From Desulfobacterales bacterium (GTDB taxonomy: Bacteria; Desulfobacterota; Desulfobacteria; Desulfobacterales; JAIPEE01): a stretch of 64,000 nucleotides of DNA. Positions 54,082-64,000 of this stretch are shown here, one piece after another (the stretch's first letter is position 1; each line of letters starts with the position of its first letter). The notes beneath the pieces are model-generated. The model had not been told where the DNA came from, did no database searches, and saw only the letters and a list, made by a program, of their open reading frames with translations. The stretch lies in the NCBI GenBank assembly GCA_021737275.1, contig JAIPEE010000013.1, positions 1-64,000 on the forward strand, in the 5' to 3' direction. A program made the position numbers and the translations under genes.

Positions 54082-54357
54082 TTAATTACTATTTGAATGT
54101 TCAGCCTTATACTTATCACAGCATTCCTGACAGCAAAAATATAAATCCTGACCGGCATGACGGAGGTGAATACCTTTTCTTTGTGGGAAATACACTTCAC
54201 AGTAGGGGTCTTTTACCATTATGTCGTCAATTTTTTCCAACTGGCCATTGTCCACCGGCCTGTTTGAATATTCACCATGCGACGGGGGCGTAAACAGCTT
54301 TGATTTTATGGCCCGGTAACACAGGTAAAAAATCAGGAGAATTATCAGTAATCTCAT
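54082..54357 (-). CDS. Small membrane-anchored protein with YHS/TRASH-like Cys motif
   Basis: 91 aa. N-terminal transmembrane helix (LLIILLIFYLCYRAI), then a soluble C-terminal half with MVKDPYCEVYFPQ and LYFCCQECCDKYK, the pattern of YHS or TRASH metal-binding domains. Its start overlaps the folK stop by four bases (ATGA). Likely a small metal-binding membrane protein; function unknown. Confidence 0.7.
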   Translation of the reverse strand: MRLLIILLIFYLCYRAIKSKLFTPPSHGEYSNRPVDNGQLEKIDDIMVKDPYCEVYFPQRKGIHLRHAGQDLYFCCQECCDKYKAEHSNSN

Positions 54358-54851
54358 TTGAAAATCTTTATCCTTTGCGTTTCATCATCCAGTTTATCCA
54401 GCAGGGATTTTAAATCCTTTTTTAGCCGGGGGTGAACAATTGTCGGATCTATATCACACATCGGCTGTAATACAAACCGCCTTTCATGCATCCGGGGATG
54501 CGGTATGACAAGATCATTATCCTGCAAAACCATATCGTCATACAGGATAATATCCATATCCAGTATTCGCGGCCCAAAGCGGATGCCGCTATCGACTCTG
54601 CCGGTTTCGACTTCAATGTTTTTAAGCAGCCGAAGCAGATCTGCAGGATCAAGCAATGTGTTCACCTTTAAAGCCGCATTAATAAACCAGTCCTGATCCG
54701 TATATTCAACCGGTTCTGTCCGGTAAAAATGTGACCGGGTTAAAACATCGCACGTACCGGATTCGACCAGCAGTCTGATTCCGTTTTCACAGTTGGCCGA
54801 TTTGTCTCCGATATTAGATCCGATGGCTATATATGCCGTATGTTTATTCAT
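54354..54851 (-). CDS. folK: 2-amino-4-hydroxy-6-hydroxymethyldihydropteridine pyrophosphokinase
   Basis: 165 aa. HPPK motifs: AIGSNIGDK, EPVEYTDQDWFINA, PRILDMDIILYDD and IPHPRMHERRFVL. Transfers pyrophosphate from ATP to the pterin in folate synthesis. ATG start with a 95-bp gap from dapL upstream. Confidence 0.92.
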   Translation of the reverse strand: MNKHTAYIAIGSNIGDKSANCENGIRLLVESGTCDVLTRSHFYRTEPVEYTDQDWFINAALKVNTLLDPADLLRLLKNIEVETGRVDSGIRFGPRILDMDIILYDDMVLQDNDLVIPHPRMHERRFVLQPMCDIDPTIVHPRLKKDLKSLLDKLDDETQRIKIFK

Positions 54852-54946
54852 TACAATTAAAAATTGTTTTTCTGTCTGATTTCTTTGTTATATGAAAACA
54901 TTTAAACCTATATCCTGATTTTTAAGTTATGCCAAATCGAAAAAAA

Positions 54947-56116
54947 TCATATACCGACTTTTTTCATTCTTTCAATAACTTCTTTCAGGCGCTCAACACC
55001 AACGGTCAGGGCCATACGGATATATCCTTCACCGGGTTCACCAAAACCGTTGCCGGGCGTTACAACTATACCGGCTTTTGTCAGAAGGTGTGATGTAAAC
55101 TCAGCAGAAGTGTATCCTTCAGGAACTTCAACCCACATATAAAATGTCGCTTTGAGGGGCAGGAACTTGAGCCCCATGGATGTTAAACCCTCGGAGAGGA
55201 TATCTCTGCGCCGGGTGTATTCCATTTGCATCTCTTCAACACAGGTTTGATCACCCTCAATGGCTTCAATGCCTGCAAACTGAACAGCCTGAAAAGCACC
55301 GGAATCAATGTTGCTTTTAATCTGACCAAGTCCGCCGATTACTTCAGAATTACCGACGGCAAAGGCGATGCGCCAGCCGGTCATATTATAAGTCTTTGAG
55401 AGGGAGTGAATTTCTATACCGACCTCTTTGGCACCATCAACTTCAAGGAAGCTGGGTGGCTTATATCCATCAAAGGCCATTTCCGTATAGGCGGCATCAT
55501 GACAGATGATAATGTTGTGTTTATTTGCAAAAGCAACAACCTCTTCAAAAAATTCCAGTGAGGCACATGCAGATGTCGGATTGTTGGGATAATTGATAAA
55601 CATTATCTTGGCTTTTTTACAGATATCTTCAGGAATGGCTTTCAGGTCCGGCAGAAAATCATTTTCCTTGACCAGCGGCATGAAATAGGGATCGCCACCG
55701 GCAAATTGGGTGCCGATATGGTAAACCGGGTAGCCCGGTGTCGGACAAAGTGCAATGTCGCCCGGATTAATAAATGCCAGTGGAATGTGAGCAATGCCCT
55801 CTTTGGAGCCGATAAGCGTAACGGCCTCTGACGATGAATCAATATCCACATTAAATCGCTTCTTGTACCAGCGGGCAACGGTTTCATTAAATAAGGCCAT
55901 GCCTGTATATGACGGGTAACGGTGATTTTCTTTGTCGGCTGCCGCTTTTTCCAATGCTTTAATGATATGTCCTGGTGTCGGCATATCAGGATCGCCTACA
56001 CCAATATCGATGATATCAACGCCTTTGGCTTTTTCTTCATCCTTCTGGCGGTCAATTTCCTTGAAAAGGTAAGGTGGTAATTGTTTCAATCTGTCAGATT
56101 TTTCAATTTTAATCAT
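54947..56116 (-). CDS. dapL: LL-diaminopimelate aminotransferase
   Basis: 389 aa class I/II PLP enzyme with YPSYTG, NYPNNPTSA, and SLSKTYNMTGWRIAFAVG holding the PLP lysine. Converts tetrahydrodipicolinate straight to LL-DAP, bypassing DapD/C/E; typical of Desulfobacterota. Lies 41 bp downstream of dapF. General aspartate-type aminotransferases are similar but the context with dapF and lysA favours DapL. Confidence 0.85.
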   Translation of the reverse strand: MIKIEKSDRLKQLPPYLFKEIDRQKDEEKAKGVDIIDIGVGDPDMPTPGHIIKALEKAAADKENHRYPSYTGMALFNETVARWYKKRFNVDIDSSSEAVTLIGSKEGIAHIPLAFINPGDIALCPTPGYPVYHIGTQFAGGDPYFMPLVKENDFLPDLKAIPEDICKKAKIMFINYPNNPTSACASLEFFEEVVAFANKHNIIICHDAAYTEMAFDGYKPPSFLEVDGAKEVGIEIHSLSKTYNMTGWRIAFAVGNSEVIGGLGQIKSNIDSGAFQAVQFAGIEAIEGDQTCVEEMQMEYTRRRDILSEGLTSMGLKFLPLKATFYMWVEVPEGYTSAEFTSHLLTKAGIVVTPGNGFGEPGEGYIRMALTVGVERLKEVIERMKKVGI

Positions 56117-56157
56117 AACCGTAATTTATCCTTTATTTATTAATAATATCAAAAAAA

Positions 56158-56997
56158 TTATTGTTCCAGTTCATCGCGCCAGGCATCGCTCCAGAGTTTT
56201 CCCTCATATATGATGCGCGCGTCACCTTCAAGAAAAACATCAGTAAATTTTCCCTGAAATCTGTTGAAGTAGATGGTCAGGTATCCGCCGCTGCGTGTCA
56301 TAATATTAATGGGGGAGGTGAGATCAAATTTATCAGCATACACCAGTGCAACCGCAACACATCCGGTGCCACAGGCCAGTGTTTCTTCCTCTACGCCGCG
56401 TTCGTATGTTCTGACAGATATACAGTTATTATTTTCAGGTCCTGCAAAATTGACATTCGTACCGGCAGGTTTAAAATCTTCATGAAACCTGATTTCACGT
56501 CCGATATTTACGACATCAACCGTATCAATCATATCTGTCATAGTGACGACATGCGGCACACCGGTATTGATACTGCCGGCACTTAATGTTGTGTCAGCCA
56601 GTTCAATTTTAAAGTCAGGTCTGAAATCAACCGGCGGCGTCATTTGGATTTTAACACGCTCATTCATAACTTTGGCGCTGATAATACCCGCCTCTGTTTC
56701 AAATGTCATTTCAGGCCCGGTTATATCATTAAAATATGCATACCTGGCCACACAGCGCGCACCATTGCCACACATCTCCGCAACACTGCCATCGGCATTA
56801 AAAAACCGCCATTTAAAATCAGCATTGGCGGAATCTTCCACAAGAATAAAACCATCCGCACCGACAGACATCTTTCTGCGACATGCACCGACAATGATAT
56901 CCTGCAAAGAGGCTTCATCAACAATTCCGTTACGGTTGTCAATGATGATAAAATCATTTCCACTGCCGCTCATTTTGTAAAATGGTATATGTTTCAT
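56158..56997 (-). CDS. dapF: Diaminopimelate epimerase
   Basis: 279 aa from the ATG at 56997 (TGGAG 10 bases upstream; a TTG at 57012 is rejected). The two catalytic cysteines are C76 (AEMCGNGARC) and C209 (ETLACGTGC). Interconverts LL- and meso-DAP for lysine and murein synthesis. Confidence 0.94.
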   Translation of the reverse strand: MKHIPFYKMSGSGNDFIIIDNRNGIVDEASLQDIIVGACRRKMSVGADGFILVEDSANADFKWRFFNADGSVAEMCGNGARCVARYAYFNDITGPEMTFETEAGIISAKVMNERVKIQMTPPVDFRPDFKIELADTTLSAGSINTGVPHVVTMTDMIDTVDVVNIGREIRFHEDFKPAGTNVNFAGPENNNCISVRTYERGVEEETLACGTGCVAVALVYADKFDLTSPINIMTRSGGYLTIYFNRFQGKFTDVFLEGDARIIYEGKLWSDAWRDELEQ

Positions 56998-57027
56998 TTT
57001 ACATAACTCCAAAATATTATGTCACCA

Positions 57028-57048
57028 GTGATGGGATAAAGCCATCAC
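57028..57048. other. Small hairpin between lysA and dapF
   Basis: 7-bp stem GTGATGG (57028-57034) with CCATCAC (57042-57048), overlapping the lysA stop codon. No T-run; may be an RNA-processing site. Confidence 0.35.
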
Positions 57049-58319
57049 AAGTGTCGGGGTGGATCCGTCAAAAATGACGGAATGGATTCTCCTGCAACAA
57101 GATCATCATATGACTGGCGTTTTCTTATTACATGAAACTGATTGCCTTTGACCATGATTTCTGCCGGTTTAAGTCTGGAACAGTAGTTGGAAGCCATTGT
57201 GTAACCATATGCACCGGCACTCATCAATGCGATCAACTCTCCTTGTTTTACATCCGGCATTTTTCTGTCCGTTGCCAGAAAATCACCGCTTTCACAAATA
57301 GGGCCGACAATATCGGCTACAATGGTACGCCTGTCACTTGAAACAACCGGCTGTACACCATGATAAGCACCATACATGCTGGGTCTTGCGAGATCATTCA
57401 TACCGGCATCAGCTATAACAAAATCTTTGATCTCGCCCGATTTTCTGTATAGTACTTTGCTGACAAGGATGCCTGCATTTCCGACAATCACCCGGCCGGG
57501 TTCAAGTATAAGTTTGAGATTCATTCCCTTGAGCGAACTTATAATACCGGCGGCATATTCATCGGGCAGGGGAGGGGTTTCTTCATTATATATAATTCCC
57601 AGCCCGCCGCCCATGTCCAGATGCCTGATGTTGATGCCCATTCCTCTGAGTTCAAGGATCATATCCTTAAGACTTTCCAGGGCATCCTCAAAGGGCTGCG
57701 CCTGAATAATCTGGGAACCGATATGACAATCAATACCTGTAATGTCAAGATTCACAAGGTCCTGGGCTATTATATAAGCTTCTATGGCGGCATCGGCTTC
57801 GATACCGAATTTATTCTTTTTCAGGCCGGTTGAAATATACGGGTGCGTTTTGGGATCCACATTCGGGTTAACGCGAATGGCAACCGGCGCTATTTTATTC
57901 ATTGCAGCAGCTCTACTGTTGATAACTTCCAGCTCTTCGAGAGATTCAACATTGAAGGCCAGAATACCGGATTCAAGGGCGTAGTCAATTTCATCAATAC
58001 GTTTTCCAACACCGGAATATACAATTTTTTCAGGTTTGAAACCGGCTTTTAACCCACGAAAGAGTTCTCCACCGGAGACAATATCAAGTCCCGAGCCGAG
58101 ATCGGCAAACAGCTTTAAAACAGCATAGCTGGAATTGGCTTTGGCAGAATAGCAGACCAGGCTGTCCATCTCCTTAAACGCGTTGCTGAAAACATGGTAG
58201 TGGCGTGCAAGGGTGGCATGGCTGTAAAGATAAAAAGGAGTACCGACCTCTTCTGCAATTTTACATACCGGCACATCTTCACAATGAAGTTCATTTTCCT
58301 TGTATTTAAAATGATGCAT
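57045..58319 (-). CDS. lysA: Diaminopimelate decarboxylase
   Basis: 424 aa from the ATG at 58319, which follows AAGGAGAAG. A longer in-frame reading begins at 58451 and runs into the lipoprotein gene, so it is rejected. PLP lysine K60 in CYSAKANSS, HIGSQI, the GGGLGI glycine motif and CESGDFLA with the catalytic Cys. Last step of lysine synthesis from meso-DAP. Confidence 0.94.
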   Translation of the reverse strand: MHHFKYKENELHCEDVPVCKIAEEVGTPFYLYSHATLARHYHVFSNAFKEMDSLVCYSAKANSSYAVLKLFADLGSGLDIVSGGELFRGLKAGFKPEKIVYSGVGKRIDEIDYALESGILAFNVESLEELEVINSRAAAMNKIAPVAIRVNPNVDPKTHPYISTGLKKNKFGIEADAAIEAYIIAQDLVNLDITGIDCHIGSQIIQAQPFEDALESLKDMILELRGMGINIRHLDMGGGLGIIYNEETPPLPDEYAAGIISSLKGMNLKLILEPGRVIVGNAGILVSKVLYRKSGEIKDFVIADAGMNDLARPSMYGAYHGVQPVVSSDRRTIVADIVGPICESGDFLATDRKMPDVKQGELIALMSAGAYGYTMASNYCSRLKPAEIMVKGNQFHVIRKRQSYDDLVAGESIPSFLTDPPRHL

Positions 58320-58350
58320 AATCTGCTTCTCCTTAAACCTGGAGTCACTA

Positions 58351-58842
58351 TTAAGGGGTCTTAAAATCAAATTCAACAAGGTTTGAATCTTTTCCCGGTA
58401 TCTTGCCGGAAAAAGGTACAACCTTATAAACATACTGGAATCCCGGCTCAAGTGATTCCAGGTAATAATATCTGTCAGCCTCGATGTTAAAATTTTTATT
58501 CAGGTTCGTTATTTCGGAAACAGTTTGAAACACCAGAGGGCAGTCTGTACAGTCCGGATCATCAAGGGATGTTTTACTCCGGTAAACCTTAAACAGGGTC
58601 ACTTCAGCATTGTTTCCATCTCCTTCAGGTATTGGCCAGTTAAGTGTTAGTGTGCTGCCGGATATATTTGCTTTAAGACCGCGAACGACAGGCGGTTTCA
58701 ATTGCTGCGGGAGTGTTGGCGGTACTTTTCTGCCACATCCGGATGCAGTGAACAAAAAAATGATGATCAGGCTTAATAAAACTGTTTTTATAACGGGCCG
58801 GTTGATATTTGAATTTATCGTATCAGAATAAAAATTATACAT
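58351..58842 (-). CDS. Lipoprotein with fibronectin type III-like domain
   Basis: 163 aa. Lipobox FTASGC after a signal sequence (about 18-36), then an FnIII-like beta-sandwich with VYRSKTSL and YYYLESLEPGFQYVYKVVPF. Conserved between argH and lysA in several Desulfobacterota and Geobacter-type genomes (recollection). Overlaps argH by eight bases at its start. Role unknown. Confidence 0.78.
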   Translation of the reverse strand: MYNFYSDTINSNINRPVIKTVLLSLIIIFLFTASGCGRKVPPTLPQQLKPPVVRGLKANISGSTLTLNWPIPEGDGNNAEVTLFKVYRSKTSLDDPDCTDCPLVFQTVSEITNLNKNFNIEADRYYYLESLEPGFQYVYKVVPFSGKIPGKDSNLVEFDFKTP

Positions 58843-60250
58843 ATTTTAGTTTTTTATCTATCATATTGATTTCTTTTTTAACGGTATTATCCGCTTTTCT
58901 GATAGCGGCAGAAACATTCGTTTTTGCTGTACCACCCTCAGACACACGGCGATTGATCATCTGCTCTATTGTTAAAAAAATAAAAATATCATCTGATACC
59001 AGGTTAGAGATTGATTTAAGTTCTTTTAAGGAAAGTTCATGAAGTTCTTTACCCTCTTTAAGGGCATAACCCACTGCTTTTCCTGCACAACCATGGGCTT
59101 GCCTGAAGGGCATTCCTTTTGAAGTCAGATAGTCTGCAAGGTCCGTAGCATTAAGGAACCCTTCATTTGCAGCCTTAAACATGTTCTCTTCAATCGGTTT
59201 GATATTAGGCAGCATGGCGTTATAAATTTTAAGCGATGCATTCAATGTGTCAACCGCATCAAAAAGAGGTTCCTTATCTTCCTGCATATCTCTGTTATAG
59301 GCAAGGGGGAGAGACTTCATAATGGTCAAAAGTGTCATGAGGCTGCCATAAACTCTACCGGTTTTACCCCTGACCAGCTCAGGAATATCCGGGTTTTTCT
59401 TTTGGGGCATAATACTGCTGCCGGTTGCAAACGCATCAGGCATATCAATAAATTTGAACTCGGATGATGACCAGAGAATAAGCTCTTCGGAAAAACGGCT
59501 CAGGTGCATCATGCAGATACTGGCGGCAGAAAGATATTCAATGGCAAAATCCCTGTCAGATACGGAATCAATACTGTTTGCCGAAACTTCAGGAAAGTTC
59601 AGCAGTCTTGCGGTAAGTGCACGATCAATGGGATAAGTGGTTCCGGCAAGCGCCGCACTTCCAAGCGGCATGACATTAATGCGTTTCAGACCCTCTTGAA
59701 ACCGCTGTGTATCCCTGTTAAACATTTCATAGTAGGCCATCAGATGGTGAGACCACAGAACCGGCTGGGCCCGCTGGAGATGTGTATAGCCCGGAAGAGC
59801 CACATCAATATATCTCTTTGCCATATCGACAAGGACTTTTCTGAGACCCACAAGATAGATAATGGTATTTTTACACTCTTCTCTGAGGTACATACGAACA
59901 TCAAGGGCAACCTGATCATTCCGGCTTCTTGCCGTATGGAGTTTCTGAGCAGGTTTGCCGATGATTTCGGTCAGTCTTGATTCGATATGCATGTGGATAT
60001 CTTCAAGGCGGTCATCTTCCCTGAACTGATCCTTTTCGATCTCTTTCCGGACAGCATTGAGTCCCTTTACAATGGTTTTTGCCTCTTTTTTGAGGATGAT
60101 ATCTTTTTCCGCCAGCATGGTGCAGTGGGCAATGCTGCCTTCAATATCATATGCATAAAGGCGTTTATCAAAAGCAATTGATGATGTGAATTTTTCAACA
60201 TCCTTATGTGTTTTTTCCGAGAATCTGCCATCCCAGGGTTTGTTGGCCAT
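58835..60250 (-). CDS. argH: Argininosuccinate lyase
   Basis: 471 aa. Superfamily signature GSSIMPQKKNPD with the catalytic serine, plus HTARSRNDQVALD and YTHLQRAQP. Releases arginine and fumarate. 21 bp after argG. Confidence 0.96.
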   Translation of the reverse strand: MANKPWDGRFSEKTHKDVEKFTSSIAFDKRLYAYDIEGSIAHCTMLAEKDIILKKEAKTIVKGLNAVRKEIEKDQFREDDRLEDIHMHIESRLTEIIGKPAQKLHTARSRNDQVALDVRMYLREECKNTIIYLVGLRKVLVDMAKRYIDVALPGYTHLQRAQPVLWSHHLMAYYEMFNRDTQRFQEGLKRINVMPLGSAALAGTTYPIDRALTARLLNFPEVSANSIDSVSDRDFAIEYLSAASICMMHLSRFSEELILWSSSEFKFIDMPDAFATGSSIMPQKKNPDIPELVRGKTGRVYGSLMTLLTIMKSLPLAYNRDMQEDKEPLFDAVDTLNASLKIYNAMLPNIKPIEENMFKAANEGFLNATDLADYLTSKGMPFRQAHGCAGKAVGYALKEGKELHELSLKELKSISNLVSDDIFIFLTIEQMINRRVSEGGTAKTNVSAAIRKADNTVKKEINMIDKKLKYV

Positions 60251-60271
60251 TTGTTACCTCTTTATAAAATT

Positions 60272-61474
60272 TCATTTATTGACCATATTCAGAATTCGCA
60301 GTCTGAGTGAATTCAGTTTGATAAAGCCTTCAGCGTCATTCTGGTTATAAACCGAATCGTCTTCAAACGTTGCAAAATCTTCACTGTAAAGCGATTTATC
60401 AGATTTTCGTCCAAGAATGATACAGTTTCCTTTGTAGAGTTCAAGACGAACAACACCGTTAACATTCTGTTGTGTCATGTCGATCATATTCTGCAGAATC
60501 TTCATCTCAGGAGTAAACCAGAAGCCGTTATAAATTATTTTGGCATATTGAGGAATAAGGGAGTCACGCAGATGCATCACTTCACGATCCAGCGTAATGG
60601 ACTCCATAGCCAAGTGAGCCAGTCTTAAAATGGTACCGCCGGGTGTTTCATAAACACCGCGTGATTTCATACCGACAAAACGGTTTTCTACAATATCAAT
60701 ACGGCCAACACCATGCTTACCGCCCAGTCTGTTCAGCTCTCTGAGCATATCGCCGGGAGAGAGTTCCTTGCCATTGATTGCAACCGGGTCACCCTGTTTA
60801 AAGGTTATCTCGATAATTTCAGATTCATCAGGTGCATCTTTCGGGGAAACGGTCAGCGCGAACATATCATCTGAGGGTGCGGCCCATGGATCTTCAAGTA
60901 TGCCGCCTTCATAACTGATGTGCAGCAGGTTTCCGTCAGTGCTGTATGGTTTTTTTGGCGTTGTCGGAACATCAATATCATGTTTCTTTGCAAAATTGGT
61001 CAGTGCGGTTCGTGACGTCAGATCCCATTCACGCCAGGGGGCGATAACCTTTATATGGGGATTGATGGAATAATAACTCAGCTCAAAACGAACCTGATCA
61101 TTTCCTTTACCGGTGGCACCATGGCTTACCGCATCAGCACCTTCAATCTCTGCAATTTCCATCTGGCGTTTTGCAATTAATGGTCTGGCAAGGGATGTGC
61201 CCAGCAGATACTGGGTTTCATATACGGCGTTTGCCCTGAAAGCAGGGAACACATAATCGGATACAAACTCTTCAACCAGATCGTCAATGTATACTTTGCA
61301 AGCCCCTGTTTTTTTAGCTTTTTCATCAATAAAATCAAGCTCCTCACCTTGGCCAAGGTCAGCTGAGAAGGTGACTACTTCACACCGGTACTCTTCTATG
61401 AGCCATTTCAGTATAACTGATGTATCAAGACCACCTGAATAGGCCAGAACAACTTTATTTATGTTTTTAGACAC
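60272..61474 (-). CDS. argG: Argininosuccinate synthase
   Basis: 400 aa. [11 protein letters not shown] (PP-loop, ATP binding), [17 protein letters not shown], and [18 protein letters not shown] start after AAAGGAG. Joins citrulline and aspartate. Confidence 0.96.
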   Translation of the reverse strand: MSKNINKVVLAYSGGLDTSVILKWLIEEYRCEVVTFSADLGQGEELDFIDEKAKKTGACKVYIDDLVEEFVSDYVFPAFRANAVYETQYLLGTSLARPLIAKRQMEIAEIEGADAVSHGATGKGNDQVRFELSYYSINPHIKVIAPWREWDLTSRTALTNFAKKHDIDVPTTPKKPYSTDGNLLHISYEGGILEDPWAAPSDDMFALTVSPKDAPDESEIIEITFKQGDPVAINGKELSPGDMLRELNRLGGKHGVGRIDIVENRFVGMKSRGVYETPGGTILRLAHLAMESITLDREVMHLRDSLIPQYAKIIYNGFWFTPEMKILQNMIDMTQQNVNGVVRLELYKGNCIILGRKSDKSLYSEDFATFEDDSVYNQNDAEGFIKLNSLRLRILNMVNK

Positions 61475-61515
61475 GTTGTACTCCTTTGAAAGTGTTTATA
61501 TGTTAAGTGCAGTTG

Positions 61516-62406
61516 TCAGCAGACTTCTTTTTCTATAACGACTTCGGTGCCCACACCACGGTCTGTAAAAAGCTCAAGGATCAGTGCGTGGGGTTTGCAG
61601 CCGTTTATAATATGTACCTTTTCGGTATTGTTTTTAAGAGCATCTATTGCACATTCAATTTTCGGAATCATCCCGCCGGAAATTGAATTATCATTAATCA
61701 TTCGGGTAATTGTTTTTGCATCAATAGATGAAATCAGCTTTTTATTGTGATCAAGCACACCGTCAACATCCGTCATCAGGATGAGGCTTCTGGCGGAAAG
61801 TGCCTGGGCAATTTTGCCGGCCACCAGGTCGGCATTTATGTTGAATGTCTCACCGGCTTCACCAACGCCGACCGGTGCTATAATAGGGATAAAACCTTTA
61901 GCGGTCAGTGTATGTATAATATCAGGGTTGATGGTTGTTACTTCGCCCACAAGACCGGGATCGATAATTTCAGGTGGTTCATTCGCATCTTCCTGATGCA
62001 TAATTGTGATTTTTTTTGCCTTGATCAGGTTACCGTCCTTTCCACTCAGACCGACTGCCTTGCCACCCTGCTGGTTGATTTGTGCAACAATGGATTTATT
62101 TACCTTGCCACCCAGCACCATCTCCACAACATCCATGGTCGGTTCATCCGTGAGCCGCATGCCCCTTACAAAGGTTGGCCGGATACCCATCTGGTCAAGA
62201 ACATTATTAATCTGCGGGCCGCCGCCATGAACAACAACCGGATTCAGGCCAATAAATTTCATCAGGGTAATATCCCTTGCAAAATTAATTTTCAGCTGTT
62301 CATCCACCATGGCATGACCGCCATATTTAATTACGATGGTTTTGCCTGAGAATCGTTTGATATAAGGCAGTGCTTCTATCAGTATATCTGCTACATTCGG
62401 TGTCAT
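61516..62406 (-). CDS. argB: Acetylglutamate kinase
   Basis: 296 aa from ATG 62406 with GAGG upstream; an in-frame TTG precedes it. Motifs [21 protein letters not shown] and [10 protein letters not shown]. Phosphorylates N-acetylglutamate. Residues [15 protein letters not shown] precede the nucleotide part. 174 bp after hslU. Confidence 0.96.
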   Translation of the reverse strand: MTPNVADILIEALPYIKRFSGKTIVIKYGGHAMVDEQLKINFARDITLMKFIGLNPVVVHGGGPQINNVLDQMGIRPTFVRGMRLTDEPTMDVVEMVLGGKVNKSIVAQINQQGGKAVGLSGKDGNLIKAKKITIMHQEDANEPPEIIDPGLVGEVTTINPDIIHTLTAKGFIPIIAPVGVGEAGETFNINADLVAGKIAQALSARSLILMTDVDGVLDHNKKLISSIDAKTITRMINDNSISGGMIPKIECAIDALKNNTEKVHIINGCKPHALILELFTDRGVGTEVVIEKEVC

Positions 62407-62580
62407 CAATTTGACCTCAATCTACAATTTATTTTCAATAATTTACTTTCAATATTAACTTTTAAATATATGTTTTTAATGTTAATTATAATCTTACTTT
62501 TAATCTATTTTTACACTATGTCAAAACTAATCGATTACGAGTAAGCGTATGATTACGTTTAGGAAAACCGATTAAAAAAT
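62407..62580. other. Spacer between hslU and argB
   Basis: 174 bp, very AT-rich, no gene. It may hold a promoter for the argB-argG-argH group; I cannot fix its boxes. Confidence 0.3.
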
Positions 62581-63963
62581 TTAAAGAATATAACGGCTCA
62601 GATCCTCATCGTCCTTAATGTCTTTCAGCTTGTCTTTTACATGATCGCTGGTTATGACGACGTCTTTTTCAGTCATATCCGATGCATCAAAAAGGATATC
62701 TTCCAGAAGCTTTTCCATCAGTGTATGCAGCCGCCTTGCCCCGATATTTTCAGTATTGGTATTAACGTCTTCAGCAATATGGGCAATTTCCGCTACGGAT
62801 GAATCTTCAAAAACAAGATTAACACCTTCTGTTCTCAGCAATGCAATGTACTGAAGCAGAAGGGCATTTTTGGGTTCTGTCAGAATTCGAACAAATTCAT
62901 CTTTTCCAAGAGAACTCAGTTCAACACGGATCGGAAATCTTCCCTGGAGTTCAGGAATAAGGTCTGCGGGTTTAACCATGTGAAACGCACCGGATGCAAT
63001 AAACAGGATATGGTCGGTTCTGACCGGGCCGTATTTGGTTGAAACGGTTGAACCTTCTACAATCGGCAACAGGTCACGTTGAACACCTTCCCTTGAAACA
63101 TCCGGGCCGTGGCCGCCCTCTTTGCCGGCAATTTTGTCGATTTCATCAAGAAAGACAATGCCGGACTGCTCTACCTTTTCGATGGCTGTTTTTACAACCC
63201 TGTCCATATCAACAAGGCTCTGCGCTTCTTCCTGGGTCAGCATGTCCAGTGCTTCCGGTACCTTTATTTTTTTCTTTTTAGAGTTTTTGGGCATCAGGCC
63301 GCCAAGCATATCCTTGAAGTTAATCCCCATCTCTTCCATACCGACATTTGAAAACACTTCAACCATCGGCATAGATTTATCGGCCACATCAAGATCCACA
63401 AACCGGTTATCCAGTTTTCCTTTATGGAGCATCTCCCGAAGCTTTTCCCTGGTGGAAGAAGATTCTTCCTCAGGCGGCGGCAGCAGTTCGGGTGATAATA
63501 GGCTATCTTCGCCCGGTCGAAGAGGCGGCGCAGTTGCCTGTTTTGTGGTTTTTGGCAGCAGCAGATCCAGTAACCGCTCTTCTGCAAGCTTTCCGGCCTT
63601 TTCCTGAACATTTTCCTGTTCTCGTGATTTCAGCAAGGTCACTGTTAGTTCCACAAGGTCTCTGATCATGGATTCTACATCACGTCCAACATAACCGACT
63701 TCTGTAAATTTTGAGGCTTCCACCTTGGTAAAAGGAGAATCCGTCAACTTTGAAAGTCTTCGGGCAATCTCGGTTTTACCGACACCGGTCGGTCCGATCA
63801 GAATAATATTTTTGGGGGCAATTTCATCTCTGAGCTCTTCATCAACTTGCTGTCTTCTCCATCGATTTCTAAGGGCTATTGCCACGGAGCGTTTTGCAGC
63901 ATTCTGACCAATAATATATTTATCCAGTTCCTGTACAATTTCAGATGGTTTTAGTTCATTCAT
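62581..63963 (-). CDS. hslU: ATP-dependent protease ATPase subunit HslU (ClpY)
   Basis: 460 aa AAA+ unfoldase. Walker A GPTGVGKT (57-64), Walker [12 protein letters not shown], and the C-terminal LSRYIL that docks into HslV. Full length; E. coli HslU is 443 aa. AAAGG site before the ATG. hslV, normally directly upstream, should lie just past the window end. Confidence 0.96.
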   Translation of the reverse strand: MNELKPSEIVQELDKYIIGQNAAKRSVAIALRNRWRRQQVDEELRDEIAPKNIILIGPTGVGKTEIARRLSKLTDSPFTKVEASKFTEVGYVGRDVESMIRDLVELTVTLLKSREQENVQEKAGKLAEERLLDLLLPKTTKQATAPPLRPGEDSLLSPELLPPPEEESSSTREKLREMLHKGKLDNRFVDLDVADKSMPMVEVFSNVGMEEMGINFKDMLGGLMPKNSKKKKIKVPEALDMLTQEEAQSLVDMDRVVKTAIEKVEQSGIVFLDEIDKIAGKEGGHGPDVSREGVQRDLLPIVEGSTVSTKYGPVRTDHILFIASGAFHMVKPADLIPELQGRFPIRVELSSLGKDEFVRILTEPKNALLLQYIALLRTEGVNLVFEDSSVAEIAHIAEDVNTNTENIGARRLHTLMEKLLEDILFDASDMTEKDVVITSDHVKDKLKDIKDDEDLSRYIL

Positions 63964-64000
63964 TTAAAAAAAGCCTTTATATAAAGATCAACCCGTATCC

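Noticed and set aside
58320-58451. Extended start of lysA
   Set aside because: It runs into the lipoprotein gene; ATG 58319 has AAGGAGAAG and gives the family N-terminus.

Overview
The window looks like the chromosome of a low-to-moderate GC, anaerobic Desulfobacterota bacterium (order Desulfobacterales or a close relative; genus not determinable here). Pointers are a Mop-type molybdenum aldehyde oxidoreductase whose eight [2Fe-2S] cysteines fall at the numbering of the Desulfovibrio gigas enzyme, an accessory gene set I recall from Desulfovibrio vulgaris, LL-diaminopimelate aminotransferase, the argH-lipoprotein-lysA-dap order, and exopolysaccharide genes beside proteins with VPVP-type C-terminal sorting tails. 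No rRNA, CRISPR array, prophage or intact insertion sequence was seen.

Layout. 0.2-4.1 kb: exopolysaccharide/exosortase-associated module (outer-membrane barrel, GumC-like chain-length protein, CpsD-like kinase). 4.5-7.9 kb: four secreted proteins ending in a VPVP[GA]A-W-x-GSG sorting tail, several with strong terminators; the last terminator is followed directly by a truncated group II intron 5' end (about 7977-8200). 8.2-12.3 kb (minus): HD phosphohydrolase, D-2-hydroxyacid dehydrogenase, an unknown protein, and a PAS-PAS-AAA-Fis sigma-54 activator. 12.8-15.5 kb (plus): gabT and a SucD-like CoA-acylating succinate-semialdehyde dehydrogenase, preceded by a -24/-12 element and a 39-bp palindrome, so GABA probably goes to succinyl-CoA under sigma-54 control. 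15.6-19.5 kb (minus): MaoC-like protein, then TonB-ExbD-ExbB and a secreted protein with about 17 D-x-N-x-D-G loops. 19.9-25.8 kb (plus): a TonB-dependent receptor, two paralogous sulfite-oxidase-fold proteins, and short CcsA-like and ResB-like membrane proteins. The two divergent arms look like one uncharacterised envelope uptake/redox system.

25.8-42.2 kb is a molybdenum region. A minus-strand run from 39.36 to about 27.06 kb encodes a MoeA-like protein, Mop, an Fe-S flavoprotein, a CxxC redox protein, a methyltransferase, a C-GCAxxG-C-C protein, a radical SAM protein, an AMP-ligase, a previously unlisted 39-codon ORF, a MocA-like/HD protein and a histidine phosphatase, almost all overlapping or touching. 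A ModE-type DNA-binding protein and a convergent stand-alone TiaS-like protein follow. A plus-strand mod transporter (small protein, modB, modA, modC) diverges from the moeA-like gene across a ModE-like dyad.

42.3-48.8 kb (minus): YkgJ, ZIP transporter, RNase H-like protein, DacB, Dtd, Tex. 49.3-52.4 kb (plus): saccharopine/carboxynorspermidine dehydrogenase-like protein and gdhA. 52.6-64 kb (minus): tRNA-Cys, tRNA-Gly, pgsA, fsa, a small YHS-like membrane protein, folK, dapL, dapF, lysA, an FnIII lipoprotein, argH, argG, argB and hslU: a housekeeping block for lysine, murein, arginine and folate biosynthesis. Many genes use TTG or GTG starts; start choices below rest on Shine-Dalgarno spacing, overlaps and signal peptides.
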